From positions 9,414,942 to 9,478,941 of the forward strand of contig JABAKD010000017.1 of the NCBI GenBank assembly GCA_012845835.1: DNA of 64,000 nucleotides, written 5' to 3'. Positions 1 through 10,689 of this stretch are shown piece by piece; position 1 is the first letter of the stretch; the number at the start of each line of letters is the position of its first letter. The position numbers and the translations under genes are program-made. The stretch is from Undaria pinnatifida (taxonomy: Eukaryota > Sar > Phaeophyceae > Laminariales > Alariaceae). The notes beneath the pieces were generated by a model. It was not told the origin of the DNA. It did not search any database and was given only the letters and a program-made list of their open reading frames with translations.

Positions 1-218
1 CGGGTATCATCGGTTGTCATTGGGTATCATCGGGTATCATCGAGTATCATCGGGTATCATCGGTTATGATCGGGCATCATCGGTTGTCATTGGGTATCAT
101 CGGGTATCATCGAGTATCATCGGGTATCATCGGGTATTATCGGGCATCATCGGGTATCATCGCCGAGTATCATCGGTTGTCATTGGGTATAATCGGTTAT
201 GATCGGGTATCATCGGGT
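1..218. repeat. Degenerate decamer satellite (CGGGTATCAT)n, cut by the window edge
   Basis: About twenty copies of a 10-base unit, CGGGTATCAT, with variants such as CGAGTATCAT, CGGTTGTCAT and CGGGCATCAT. The array is already under way at base 1, so its left end lies outside the window. Open frames across it are by-products of the repeat. Confidence 0.93.
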
Positions 219-364
219 ACATATCACTTTTATTTAGAGCTCAAATGAAGCGCCTCATACAACCAAATGGCGCACCTCTACTCTAGCGTGCGTCTCAACA
301 TTAAAAAATAAATCGAACCAGTGTGTCCCCGAAGGATGTCAGTGCAGCCTCCCGAAAAGGACTT

Positions 365-661
365 GACCCGTGCCACGAGAGGTATGAAGGTATACCGTTT
401 TTTGGCGAAAATAGTTTCTGAACGACGGGGCCCGCTCGTTAATCTACTGATACTATCGTCGGAAGAAAAATATATCATAGGACATTTTTCTTGGCGTGAT
501 TCTTGTTGGCGTGATTCTTGTTGGCGTGGGATTTTTCATCCGGTAGTAGCAGTTTTGATTTTTCCCGAAATCAGTTTTTGGGGGAGGTCTTAAGCTCCGA
601 AATTGAGGAGCCTCAGAAAAAAAAGTGGTGCACTTCTATCACCTCTGTCATAGCACGCGTC
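365..661 (+). mobile_element. MITE-2 family copy, diverged
   Basis: Same body order as the well-preserved copy at 50888-51161: a left end resembling GACGCRTGCTACGA, an 'acgacggggc' block, an 'atcgtcggaag' block, 'catccggtag', 'tcagtttttgggggaggtct', 'gaggagcctcagaaa' and a right end close to TAGCACGCGTC. It holds no coding sequence. A short related fragment (geared to 'ggcgcacctct...gcgtgcgtc') lies just left at about 246-297. Confidence 0.6.
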
Positions 662-1640
662 GGTCAAGGCATAAACGCCCGGAATAACACAGACGATTAC
701 GACGGCATCGGCCACGGGAAGAAGCAGCCCGCGCTGCTGAGCGACGGGGTGCATCCGAATTTGAAAACGCAAGGAGCTGCTGTGCGACACGCGCTTAGCA
801 CAGCACCTTCACACGTCTTTGTATCTATTGTACGCTATTCCTCGTATTGATAAGCTGGTGATAACGCCTACCCGGTGTACTATCTTCCTGCGTTTAGGTC
901 AGTATACTATCTTGTGATATTGTTTCAAATATGCAGCCTCGAGTTTGATCAATTTAATGGTCGTCAACAACAATACTCATCTTTCTTTGCAAGCTGCGTG
1001 ATGCTCCGGCCGTGGGTTTTCATAGGAAGATGTATTCCTCTGTGAAAAATAGAGGTCAATGCTCTGGATTAATAGAGGTCAATGATGTGCAGCATACCTG
1101 GGGCTAAAAATTAAGGGTTGATAGGATAATTTACCTACGAAGAAGTCAATCCGAGTCTAATGTTTCGTGGACACTTATTAAATAATTTCGAAAAAACCGG
1201 TAAGGATGGATGTTTACCTTTTTCCGTACGTGCGCACACAGATCACAAACAGTTTATTTCCTCTCTCGCCTCTCGCGTTCTACTATTTTGTTTCGGCTTC
1301 TACTGCTGCAGTTCCTATTTTCTTCTTCGGCTTGCCTTTTGTTGTTCGTACCCGGTACGCTGGTACGAGGTGATGGGTAGTTTATTTGCTTTCCTACTAT
1401 TATGGTGAACTCTCCGGAGATGGATAGATGGATACTTTAGACATTCCACGTGAAACCATGTCATGGTTGGGGTGACATCAGGTGAGACAACAGATGCCAC
1501 GGCGCTCACGTCAAGGTCATTATAGATGGGCGAGAATGTAACTGACGGTGATGGTCCAGGTAGGACTTCCCACCTTGTTTCACTGCCTGTCCGAAACTGT
1601 TCCTTAGAGTATGGAGAAGGTCAGGCTTATGCGTCTAAGC
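662..1640. other. No gene recognised; family D fragment near 930-1005
   Basis: AT-rich sequence with no convincing exon. Around 930-1005 a fragment matches the conserved end of dispersed family D ('gatcaatttaat', 'atctttctttgcaagctgcg'). A short duplicated phrase 'agaggtcaatg' occurs at about 1049 and 1074. Confidence 0.5.
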
Positions 1641-3062
1641 AGCGAGCCAACGGAGAGATGAACGAGACACCGTGAACCAGGAGGAGAGCGCTTCCCGACA
1701 CCGACAATCCTGGGGCTTCCTCTCGGGCACGTTTTGACGTATGGCGTCGTTGGCAGGACACGAACCGGCACGCGAAATTACAATGGGTTTCCGATCTATC
1801 CCCTCAACCACGCGGGCACGCCGACATTGTCCCACTGTAGCTACACCGTTACGCCTCTGGTGCGCCCAGCCCCGAGTTGGACATACTTCAAAATGTTGTT
1901 TTTTTTCCTTTCGATGCTTGCGGCAACGTGAACACCGCAAACCCGGCGCCATCACCCTGCATAACCCGCGACAACCAGTTTTCCGCTTATTATAACTGCC
2001 GTGCAATAATACTTTGCGCCGAAAGCGCCGTGGTCGCCTTTCTTCCTCGGGCATCAGCTGCGACAACGACAACAGCATTGACAACGACAGCGTGATCGGC
2101 CGACAACAACTGCGGCACTACAGCCTTGGACGCTACGCGCTGGTTATGCCGATACAGTACCACCAGCGGCAAGACACCTGTTCGTGGGACGAGGATCCAG
2201 TTTCACCCTCAAGAGGACGACTAATGTTACCCCCTCCCTCTCAACGACCCCTACCCCCCCCCCGCCCAGCCCCAACATGAATCGCTTGCTCAAGACTGCG
2301 CCCCTTGTTCTAGCGATTGCCTTGAGGTGTGGGTGTGAGGAGGCCAAGACGTACAGCCCAACCGAGGGATGCTCCACTCGACGTCTTCCAGCGATGAGCA
2401 GCGCTACCTGCTTAAGAGCACGGCTTCCCGTGGTTCCGGATTACGGCACGAAACTTCTCCTCCACATTCCGGGCCATCGCACCCCGAGCCCTCCTCGACT
2501 AGATATTGGCGGCTCCACCCGCGCTCGTCCCAGGACGTACGCCTTTTTCAGCGAGCGCAATGGACCCGTTACGTCGCGGGAACAGCTGCTGCGCTAGTGT
2601 TGACCGCACAGCTATTCCTGAGCCCGGGGGACAGCTTCATCATCACGAGGGAATACTCGCGATCATAGTTGACCGGGATATATGCCCTGAGCCCTCTGCC
2701 CCGTCATCCTCGCCGACCCCGTGCGCTGCGCGGACACGGACCACAGATATAGCATTTCCTAGCGAGTTTACTCCTGCTCATCCCATGCTTGAAGATGAGA
2801 TCCCCAGGGTACCTTCGCCCCGCTCCTTGGGCGCCACCCACGGAGACACTCCCAGAGCCTTGGTAACAGAATACCGAGACTCCCTTCGCGATCACGCGGA
2901 TCCAGCCGGCTATGTTGTCAAGATCAGCCAGCTTCTCCCTCGCCGACGCCACGCGACAGTCCTAGAAACGGTCGCAAACGACCCCTGCTTGGCAGCATAT
3001 CGCAGCCAGCTTGCAGAGACCTACCTTTTTTCTTGGATGTCCCGCCTTTACCGCTACACCAC
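1640..3062. other. GC-rich coding-like stretch, unclassified, probably a decayed gene or transposon part
   Basis: This stretch is clearly richer in GC than its flanks and contains overlapping medium frames. On the + strand, protein-like segments occur in successive frames: 2369-2668 (including WTRYVAGTAAALVLTAQLF, a possible membrane helix) and about 2760-3060 (including RALVTEYRDSLRDHADP and ETVANDPCLAAYRSQLAET). They fit one coding region broken by frameshifts, or several exons. I do not recognise a family. The last segment runs straight into the (CTA)n tract at 3069. The - strand is also open for 149 codons at 1635-2084, so the coding strand is not settled. Confidence 0.35.
1745..1825 (-). 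pseudogene. Decayed tRNA-Ser-like sequence
   Basis: Read on the - strand, a type II tRNA layout is visible. The 5' arm GTCGGCG and the 3' arm CAACGAC pair at five of seven positions. They are followed by an A-box-like TGCCCGCGTGGTTGAGG, a long variable region 'ttgtaatttcgcg' typical of tRNA-Ser, and a B-box-like GGTTCGTGTCC. The T loop has TTCGTGT instead of TTCGANT and the T stem has one mismatch. The anticodon stem cannot be paired cleanly. I infer a degraded tRNA-Ser gene or the head of a tRNA-derived SINE. Confidence 0.5.
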
Positions 3063-3068
3063 CTCAGG

Positions 3069-3074
3069 ATTCCT

Positions 3075-3128
<54 letters not shown>

Positions 3129-3212
3129 ATAATAATACTACTACTACTACTACTGCTACTACTACTACCACTACTGCTACTACTACCACTACTGCTACTG
3201 CTACTACTACTT

Positions 3213-3246
<34 letters not shown>

Positions 3247-3405
3247 CACTACTACTACTACTACTACTGCTACTACTACCACTACTACTACTACTGCTAC
3301 TACTACTTCTACTACTACTGCTACTACTACTTCTACTACTACTACTACCACTACTACTACTACTACTACTACCACTACTACTACTACTACCACTACTACT
3401 ACTAC
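3069..3405. repeat. (CTA)n trinucleotide microsatellite, about 335 bp
   Basis: About 110 triplets of CTA/ACT with interspersed CCA, GCT and TCT variants. All three + frames stay open and would encode Tyr, Thr or Leu runs. These are by-products unless the flanking coding-like stretch is genuinely translated. Confidence 0.95.
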
Positions 3406-3965
3406 GGAGTTAGTGTTACCACGGTGTTGAGCAGTTTCCGCCATCGCCCAAGGCCGACATTTTTAGCAACACCACGATCCCGCAGCACACCCGACTTCGA
3501 CCAATTATTGGAACCGTCCCTACGACCAGACAATAGACCTTGGTGCCGAGCCCGATAAACGCCGGAGCCCACCCCGTTATACAACCAATCTGGGACATTG
3601 ATGTGGAGGCCGGCATACGCCGGAACTTGTTGCCGTACCACCACCACCACTACCACCCAACGACCATCGACGCCTGCCATCGCCCTCAAGAAATACAGGA
3701 TAGGACATCGAAGATGATGGGGCTATTCGAAACCAACAAAAGTGAGGCTAAATATCCCCCCACATCTCGTAGTGAGACTAAGAGGCCTCATTGCAAGGGA
3801 CACTACCCTGCGATGGAGCTCAAAACCGCATAGGGGTAATGTTATCGCTCACGATATGCTGTACACCGTACCTGGTACGTGCCGTAACAACGAGACCGTG
3901 TCTGGCTTCTGTTGAAACCGCGCCCGTAAAACGTCATATAACAGCAGAGCACAAACAGGGACACA
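3406..3965. other. No gene recognised
   Basis: GC content stays moderate to about 3700, possibly a continuation of the coding-like stretch on the other side of the CTA tract, then falls. No motif, exon border or repeat family was recognised. A TACCTGGTA motif is present near 3870. Confidence 0.4.
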
Positions 3966-4100
3966 CATGGTTGTTGTTGTTGTTCTCGCATTAACTCACC
4001 CGCATTATAATCAAGTCCGCCGTCACGGAACAGGCTTCATCCAGCCACTCTGGAGTGGAATAATACCCCAGGGAAAGAACAAAAAAAAAAAAAAAAAAAA
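3966..4100 (-). mobile_element. Family C repeat (AAC-tailed), - strand copy plus A20 run
   Basis: Read on the - strand this ends in 'gagttaatgcgagaacaac...' with a short (CAA)n tail. Before it comes the conserved 'ccactccagagtggctgg' and 'gcctgttccgtgac' region seen in the copies at 18381, 24331 and 57309. A 20-base A run on the + strand (4081-4100) marks its other edge. Confidence 0.65.
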
Positions 4101-4800
4101 TTGTACACATTTACAGTACATCACAGCTGAAGCAAGTCGTACATCCGCCAAAGAATATAAAAATGAAATTGGAAGTCAGCGTACGTATGTGCCAGCCCCA
4201 TACTGGTACGTACGTTTCAAGCCTCGCAGCTGAACCTAACTACACCGCATGCCACGCAGGAAAGCAAACAAATGTACAAATACGAGGAGAAAAAAATACG
4301 CTAGTAACAGGGAAGAAAAAAAAAGAAAAAAGAGAGAAACAGAAAACGAGGCAGGGAAAATAACGTGCTCGTTATCAGTTACGCAGACCCGCCAACAGCG
4401 AGGGTGGAGCGAGGTAAGGCAAGCTACACAGCGCCATGAAAAAATGAAAATAAAAAACACGTTCGATAAGCCAACAAAAATGGAATAAGACAACCACGTA
4501 TATGTTACACGTAGTAAGTGAATACACACGTGAGCCCGCTTGCGAGGGGGAGGGGTAGCAAAATAAACAGTCAACCAATCAGCTTGTGCTATCATACACA
4601 TGCGTTCGAAAGACCCATGTCAATTAGAAAAGAGAAGAAAAGAAAAAAAGAATAGGAAGCAAGAACAGGAAAGAAAGAAAAATAACCCACACTATCAGAA
4701 TATTAGAAACTGACAAAAAACGACATTGGCCACGTAGAGGGCGGCAAGTGCTTAAAGGGCACTGGGGAGAGAACGCAGCAAGACGACGAAACCCGGGGGG
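4101..4800. other. Purine-rich, no gene seen
   Basis: A/G-rich on the + strand, with strings of 'gaaaaaa' and 'agaaaagaaaaaaag'. No coding pattern, exon or repeat family was recognised. Confidence 0.5.
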
Positions 4801-6320
4801 CCTTACGCTAGCTACTTACGGCCATGGGCACATAGACGCCAGGGCGATGATGACCACACCCAAACTTCAGCCTCTTGGGCAGGAGTCTCCCCTCCCTCCC
4901 CCCCCCTCCCTCCCCCCCCCTCCCTCCCCCCCGTCCCCCCCACCATATAGACAGGCCGACCGTGGGTTGCGCTGCCGCGGCCTTCGCATGTCGCTCTGCA
5001 GCTCTACGGCTCTCCGGGTCATGCCTTTCTCGCATGAATGCGTCTGCCCCCTGCTCGACCCGTCGAAACAATCTGCCGGTCTTCTGTGCAGCCTTCCGCC
5101 ATCCTTTGAGCTTCATGCCCAATTCCGTCATATCTTCCTCCAGATGCACCATCCGATCCTTCTCTTGCCGATCCTTCTCTTGCCGATCCTTCTCTTGCCG
5201 ATCCTTCTCTTGCCCCCTTGGCTACTCAGGGGGGCAAGAGAAGGATCTTACCCCAACCAGCTCCCCAAACATCACACTCCGTGGCAGACACCCCCCCTGC
5301 ATACGTGCCATCAATCCCGCGTACAATATTCTCTGTTTTCGCACTGTTGCCTCTATGCTCTCGGAGGCTGTCTTGGCAGGTGCGTCGGCGCACGAGAGGG
5401 TGTGGTCGTCGCGGTTCCGTTTCCGCCAGCCGAGGCATCAGAGGAGCACGGAGTGGTGAACCTGTCGTAGCCTGTCGTAGACAGGCATGTTCGGGCTCCA
5501 CGGCACCCACCCGTAGAGTAGGGTCTCGATCACCTCGGCTCTAAGCATCTACACCTCTAACCGTAGGCGCACACCCTAGTGGTCATAGATTTCCATCTTC
5601 TAAGGCTGGGAGAGCACGCCCAGACCCTCTGAAGACGCCGCGTTATCTCAACGCTGAGCTCTCTATCTGCGCTGATAGACACGCCCACTTACGAAAAATT
5701 GACGGTTTGTTTGTATACCTGTCCGGCCTCGGTGATGGTGAGCGACACCTTCCCGCCATGTTCTGTCTGCTGACACATTATCTCCGTTCTGGCCTCGGAG
5801 GTCGTAAGCCTGAGCACCGAGCACACAGTCATGATCACCGTCACCATCGTCTCCAGCCCTCCTGGTGATCGCGATACGATTCCCGCATCGTCAGCGGTGC
5901 AGCATACCCTACAGGCTTTGCCCCCCCTCTTCCTCCTTCTCCCTCCCCCCCCGCTCGTCGACACTGCCCGCTTGTGGTGTGCCGTCCGTCTCCCCCTTTT
6001 CCTTCTTTCGTTCGAGCTGCACCATGTTTTCCATGATGGTTGCATCAGCGAGGAAGCGTTTCTCGGCCACACGAAGTACCGCCGTGAAAAACATGTTGAA
6101 CAGCAGCACTGACGCGAGCACACGCCCTTGCCGAAGACCTTGCCCCACGTCCAACTTATCCGAGGACTCCCCATCATCGAACCGCTCGCATGCTTACATG
6201 CCGTCGTGGAATTGGCGGATGACGGCGAGCATTCTCGGTGGCACGCCAAAACGAGCAAGGACAGCTCACAGAAGGGTTCGGTCGACGAGGTCATACTCCT
6301 TGGTGAGGTCGATCAAGCAC
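4800..6320 (-). pseudogene. Non-LTR retrotransposon reverse transcriptase, 5'-truncated and frameshifted (LINE-1 of this window)
   Basis: On the - strand, blocks of a non-LTR reverse transcriptase appear in the right order but in different frames. Near 6318-6270 is IDLTKEYDLVDR (RT motif A, usually DLTKAYDSVDR). Near 6170-6060 is VGQGLRQGRVLASV then NMFFTAVLRVAEKRFLAD (motif B). Near 5920-5860 is TADDAGIVSRSP (motif C, the YADD box with Tyr changed). Near 5530-5230 comes the C-terminal part, including ETLLYGWVPWSPN, VHHSVLLRCLGWRKRNRDDH and SESIEATVRKRRILYAG. A final block near 5150-4990 contains MVHLEEDMTELGMKLKGWRK. At least two in-frame stops and several frame changes make it inactive. The region upstream of motif A (endonuclease and RT N-terminus) is missing, as expected from 5' truncation during target-primed insertion. 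No assignment to a named clade is possible from sight alone. Confidence 0.85.
5156..5248. repeat. Four 15-bp tandem units followed by an inverted copy (hairpin) inside the LINE-1 relic
   Basis: The unit CGATCCTTCTCTTGC is repeated about four times (it encodes Gln-Glu-Lys-Asp-Arg on the LINE strand). The last unit is followed by a spacer 'cccccttggctactca' and then its reverse complement, GGGGGGCAAGAGAAGGATC. The arms match for about 19 bases, so a stable hairpin is possible. Confidence 0.85.
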
Positions 6321-6329
6321 AAAAAAGCA

Positions 6330-6640
6330 CACAGTGGAGAAAAACACGAGGCGCCGCAACACAACTACCACCAACTGCTACCAACACAACACACCCACCC
6401 AGCAACCCACCTACCTAGGTGTTTCTCCAAAAAATAATCGGCCGGCCGAAAGGCAGATCTCAACCAATCACTCAAAGACAGGGTGCTCAAGTCATTTTTT
6501 TCACACCGATAATGCTAATAGGAGGTGCTGTCGCTGATTGATACTGTATTTACCGTAACCGTCGTGGCGTTTTCCTCAAACCGCGAACAGCCTAAACGCA
6601 AAGAAAGACAGCCAATAAACTAATTGATAAAAAGTGTTAC
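6330..6640. other. No gene seen
   Basis: Low-complexity A/C-rich sequence ('caacacaactaccaccaactgc' type) passing into AT-rich DNA. No feature recognised. Confidence 0.5.
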
Positions 6641-6887
6641 ACTACGAGCAGTACAACAGCTGAGATCGAAGAGTTCGTCGAAACATATACTTTTTGGCTG
6701 TGTGTGTGATACTCCGTTTGCACGTATTTCTGGGTGCGTTTGTCCTCATTAGTTAAGGATATAGGTCGGCGACTCCCCTTAGAACTAGCTTGTACCAAGG
6801 CCAACAGGATGATGTTAATCAATCTGTGCACGTAAACTATAAACCCGTTTTTGAGGGGGACAAAATCTGACGGCTGTGGAATGGACT
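6640..6887 (-). mobile_element. Family D dispersed repeat, - strand copy
   Basis: Read on the - strand it shows the family D order: 'aaaacgggttt' block, a block related to 'gttgaccctgatagc', 'gggagtcgccgacctat', 'ttaatgaggacaaac', 'ggagtatcacacacag' and a 3' part with 'gatctcagctg'. Compare 7370-7733, 9442-9772 and 25049-25383. Confidence 0.75.
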
Positions 6888-6974
6888 ACTTTATTATATG
6901 TATATCCTGTAGTCGTATGACCGGTTTTTAAGCGGGGGGAGGGGCGGGGGTGAAGGGGGGGGGGGGGGTGTACT

Positions 6975-7120
6975 CACTTTGTGCATGGCCGTAGTCGTAT
7001 GGCCATAGACCCTCGCATCCCTACTATGCCGGGACGGAGCACGTCGGGTTTTCACCAACCAGGTAGACATTGCTTGCACCAAAGCGCGAAGCGCCGTGAG
7101 GTGTTCGACAAGGGTGAAGC
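6975..7120. repeat. Dispersed segment shared with 48880-49012
   Basis: Both places carry 'catggccgtagtcgta', 'ccctcgcatc', 'gggacg.agcac', 'ggttttcacc', 'gcagacattgc' and 'gcgaagcgccgtgaggtgtt' in the same order, each just after a G-rich run. The - strand is open here (87 codons) and could derive from a transposon ORF, but I do not recognise it. Confidence 0.65.
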
Positions 7121-7369
7121 GGGGAGGGGAGGGGGTTCCAACATTTTTAAATCGCATTCATAAATGAATACCATGTACACAGTAAGCTGAATGTACGCGT
7201 GGCGCTAGGTCTACGCGATGGTGGGGTAGCTATAAACATCAGACATATACCACTCTATATGATGCATACATTCTTTCCAAAACCGTCAGAGTTATCCCCT
7301 TAAGGTATTTACAGTTTCCACGCACACATTGAGTTGCCCCGCCCGTCCCCCCCTCCCCCGGTCCCTCTT

Positions 7370-7733
7370 GATCAAACCCAGGCCCCCACGTCCTTAAAAA
7401 CTCCGCCCTCTCCTCACCGGCTAGAGGACTTACAGAATAAACTTGATAAACTGATGCATTCCCTTCCACAGCTATCAGATTTTGTCCCCCTCAAAAACGG
7501 GTTTTATGGTTTCCGCGTACAGGCTGACTAACATCACCCTGTTGACCCTGATAGCTACACTGTAGTTGCAAGGGGGGTCGCCGACCTATGTCCTTAATGA
7601 GGACACACAACCCGTAATACGCGCGATTGGAGTATCACACAATTGGAGTATCACACACAGCTTGCAAAGATGAGTTTCGATAAAATCTTCGATCTCACAG
7701 CTGCAGTGCATTTTGTTTTTATAATATATTGTA
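7370..7733 (+). mobile_element. Family D dispersed repeat, near full-length
   Basis: Starts at 'atcaaacccaggcccccacg' and ends at a T-rich run followed by 'ataatatat'. The internal blocks 'ctgatagctacactgtag', 'ccgacctatgtccttaatga', 'ggagtatcacacacagcttg' and 'gatgagtttcgataaaatct' recur almost unchanged at 9442-9772 and 25049-25383. It is non-coding, about 350 bp long, and has no terminal inverted repeats that I can see. A SINE or another short non-autonomous retroelement is the likely class. Confidence 0.8.
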
Positions 7734-8650
7734 TATCACTATTAATTTACACAGAGCGAGAAATGCACCAGAAAGGCAAGTGGACAGACAAGACACTTCA
7801 CTACAATACCATCATACCTTGGAGTATCACCCATCTAACAACCCACCTGCAGCACCTATACTATGCTATACTATGCTATACTGTGCTATACTGTGCTATG
7901 AATACGAGGTATATTACCTTTCTTCGGCCGCTACCTGTTCGACGACTACGCACTACGTATGTATGGGACATTGCGTGCCCGCATCACCTCGCTTGTTGTA
8001 CTTGTAAGATCTATGTCTGTCTTAGAATTGGCAACCTCTGAGCCCCACATCGATCGGCACGGTCAAAATCATGGGCGGAAAATCGTACATTTGAGACAAT
8101 AATAATGGGAAAAGGGAGTACAGGCAGATATGTTAAAATTGCGGTAGACCGCACTACCAACCTATTACGTAGGGTATTTCATATATACTTACCGTCTGCA
8201 TGATCGCCTCCCAACCTATGCCAAACGAAGTATGACTAACAACGAAGTAACGTAATTGAGCGCGGGTACACCAAGCGTTCCTTTCCAAACACTGAAGATT
8301 CGCACTTCTCCCTCTCGTGCTCAATGGTGGTGACATTGCATGACCACATCACCTCGCCTGTTGTATTTGGCGATGTTATCTCTTTCATATCATTAGCGAT
8401 GTCAGAAAATAATGGGAACTACATTGTACCTATCGATTGAGATATTTTGTCTTGCGATCCATGTACAACAAATTATGAAGCTTTAACACTTTGTTTACCA
8501 CACCCCCAAAGATTGTGTTACATACCACATGTAACATCAAATCTTCTAGAATAATAAACAATACCAGGCAGGTGATATAAAGGGATGTCTTCTTGTTACA
8601 ATCGTCAGATTTGTCCCCTTCAAGGAGTAATAGTTTCCGCGCACATATTG
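7734..8650. other. No gene; short decamer array at 7857-7902
   Basis: Contains (CTATGCTATA/CTGTGCTATA)n, about four units. The rest is AT-rich with no coding pattern. Around 8590-8650 a fragment of the 5' half of family D is visible ('gtcagatttgtccccttcaa'). Confidence 0.5.
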
Positions 8651-8654
8651 AAGT

Positions 8655-9335
8655 GCCCCCCCCCCTCCCCCCCCCGATTCCTCTTGTTCAAACGCCCCAC
8701 CTAAAATCAACATCTGCCAGCGCCAGCTGATATCACCTCAGTATCTTTCTAGCTATCCATGCCGTAGCTCCAATTCATTTCCGCCCCCGCCCCCCCCCCC
8801 CCCCCCGTCACCCTCTCCCCACCCTTTTGTTCAAACGCCCCACCTACAATCGAAATCGGCCAGAGTAATAAAACACTTCTATGCAATTGATATCACGTCA
8901 TTATATTTCTAGCCATCCATGACATAGCTTTCATTAATTCCCCCCGCCCCCCGCCCCCCCCCAACGCCCCCTCCTTCCCCACCACCCGTACGATCGCCTG
9001 AACCTAACGCCACGCGTATAGCAAGCCCCTACATATATGCGTAATACCCGCGATCGGAGTATCACACACAAGCTTGCAAAGATGAGTTGCGACCAAATCT
9101 TCGATCTCACAGCTGGAGTATTTATGCTATATGTGACCTAAACCTCTTAAAACCCCTCCCCCCTACCCCCCCCCCCCCCCCCCTCTTCCCCGCTCCCTCT
9201 TGCTCAAACGCCCCACATATCATCGAAATCTGCCAGAGTAATAAACACTTCCACGAACTTGTTATCATCTCATTATCTTTCTGGAGCCATTCATGCCGCT
9301 GCTGCAATCCCCCCCCCCCACCCCGCCCAACGCCC
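8655..9335 (+). repeat. Three diverged units of a C-tract repeat, interrupted by a family D fragment
   Basis: Each unit has a C-rich run, then 'ttgttcaaacgccccac', 'atcgaaatc.gccagagtaataaa', 'gatatca.ctca.tatctttcta' and 'ccatccatgccgtagct'. Units begin at about 8655, 8785 and 9150. A family D fragment ('gatcggagtatcacacacaa') sits between units two and three at about 9048-9120. Confidence 0.75.
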
Positions 9336-9441
9336 CCTCCTTCCCCACCACCCGATTCATCGCCTAGACCTAGGACCACGCGTATAGCAAACCCCTACAT
9401 CTACGTATGCGACATGATTTTTTCGACCCCCCCCCCCCCCC

Positions 9442-9772
9442 TCCATGTCCTTAAAAACTCCGCCCTCCCCTCACCGGTTGTTCGACTTACAGGATTCACT
9501 TGATAAACTGATGCATTTCCTTCCACAGCTGTTAGATTTTGTCGCCCTCAAAAACGGGTTTTATGGTTTCCGCGCACAGACCGACTAACATCACCCTGCT
9601 GACCCTGATAGCTACACTGTAGTTGCAAGGGGAGTCGTCGACCTATGTCCTTAATGAGGACACACAACCCGTAATACGCGCGATCGGAGTATCACACGCA
9701 GCTTGCAAAGATGAGTTTCGACAAAATCTCCGATCTCACAGCTGGAGTGAGTGTATTTTTTTTTTATAATAT
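9442..9772 (+). mobile_element. Family D dispersed repeat, near full-length
   Basis: Same blocks and orientation as 7370-7733, ending in a T9 run and 'ataatatatat'. It differs by scattered substitutions only. Confidence 0.82.
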
Positions 9773-10029
9773 ATATGAGCGTGCCTTTGCATTACATCAA
9801 GAGCAGAAGAGAGATCACTTCGGAAAAGTAGCTAGCGCGATCGACCTCCACCGCATGTTCCATCATGACTCGACAGCACTAAAAACCCGAGCATCAGGCC
9901 TGGGCTGGATCTCCGCTGGCCTGCCACATAGTCTATACACAGGGAGTACACAGGAAGTTGCGTACAAACCCAGTAGACCCAAGTAGCCCACTCCAAAAAG
10001 AGTCAACTCAAAACACTATGAACACTTAT

Positions 10030-10560
10030 TGTCTCATGCATACTGAATTCCACAGATGTCTGGTTGTTATAGGTTATACAATTTCCGTGCGCAGAACAAG
10101 ACCGAACGTCTTAGTCCTGTTGACCCTGTGGCATTAGCATTAGCAAGGGAGTCACCGACGACCTGTCTGTACTGTATCCTTCACGAGGGTATAGATACTG
10201 TATAATAGACCAGTATATATAATATGATTTTTTTTTTTTTCTTTATCCTCCGGCGGATGGGGAAAAATAAAGCTTTAGCTCACCACACTTCCACGTATTT
10301 TCATACGCGTCGTGTGTCGATTTAACTCAGCTGCTTTCGCAGCCCAACTCTAGCTGGCGCACCCTTCGGGTCCCATTGATAGTACATAGTATGCGAACAC
10401 ACCCCGTAACAAGCGCGATCGAAGAAGCACGCGCAGCTTGCAAAGTGAAGCTGAGCTTTGACATTAATGATTGTTGATGAGATAAGTCCTTTTTGGTAGA
10501 TCTGACTGCTGTCATCGTCACACAGCTCAAATGTATTTTTCATTTTCTCAATAATATACT
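10030..10560 (+). repeat. Diverged and split family D copy
   Basis: Fragments of the family D blocks appear in order: 'gtcctgttgaccctg' near 10110, 'gggagtcaccgacgacct' near 10145, 'gcgcgatcgaagaagcacg' near 10413 and 'cagcttgcaaag' near 10433. About 200 unrelated bases (including a T13 run at 10229) lie between the halves. Confidence 0.55.
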
Positions 10561-10576
10561 GCTGTTGTACTGTGTT

Positions 10577-10675
10577 TTGTTCTCACGGTTACTTTAACTC
10601 GCATAATCAAGTTCGTGGTCACACAGGACAGGCTCCAGTCACTCTGGAGTGGAGGAATACCCCACAGAAAAAAAC
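10577..10675 (-). mobile_element. Family C repeat, - strand copy, short tail
   Basis: Read on the - strand: 'ccccagagtg' related text, 'gagcctgtcctgtgtgacca', 'cttgattatgcgagtt', then 'gtgagaacaaaac'. The AAC tail is nearly lost. Confidence 0.65.
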
Positions 10676-10689
10676 ACACAAATAAGCCA

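Noticed and set aside
1-218. CRISPR-like regular repeat at the window start
   Set aside because: The units are contiguous decamers without unique spacers, no cas gene is present, and the genome is eukaryotic.
3011-3444. Poly-Thr, poly-Leu, poly-Tyr and poly-Val frames
   Set aside because: These are translations of the CTA microsatellite in different frames, with no independent coding evidence except a doubtful upstream stretch.
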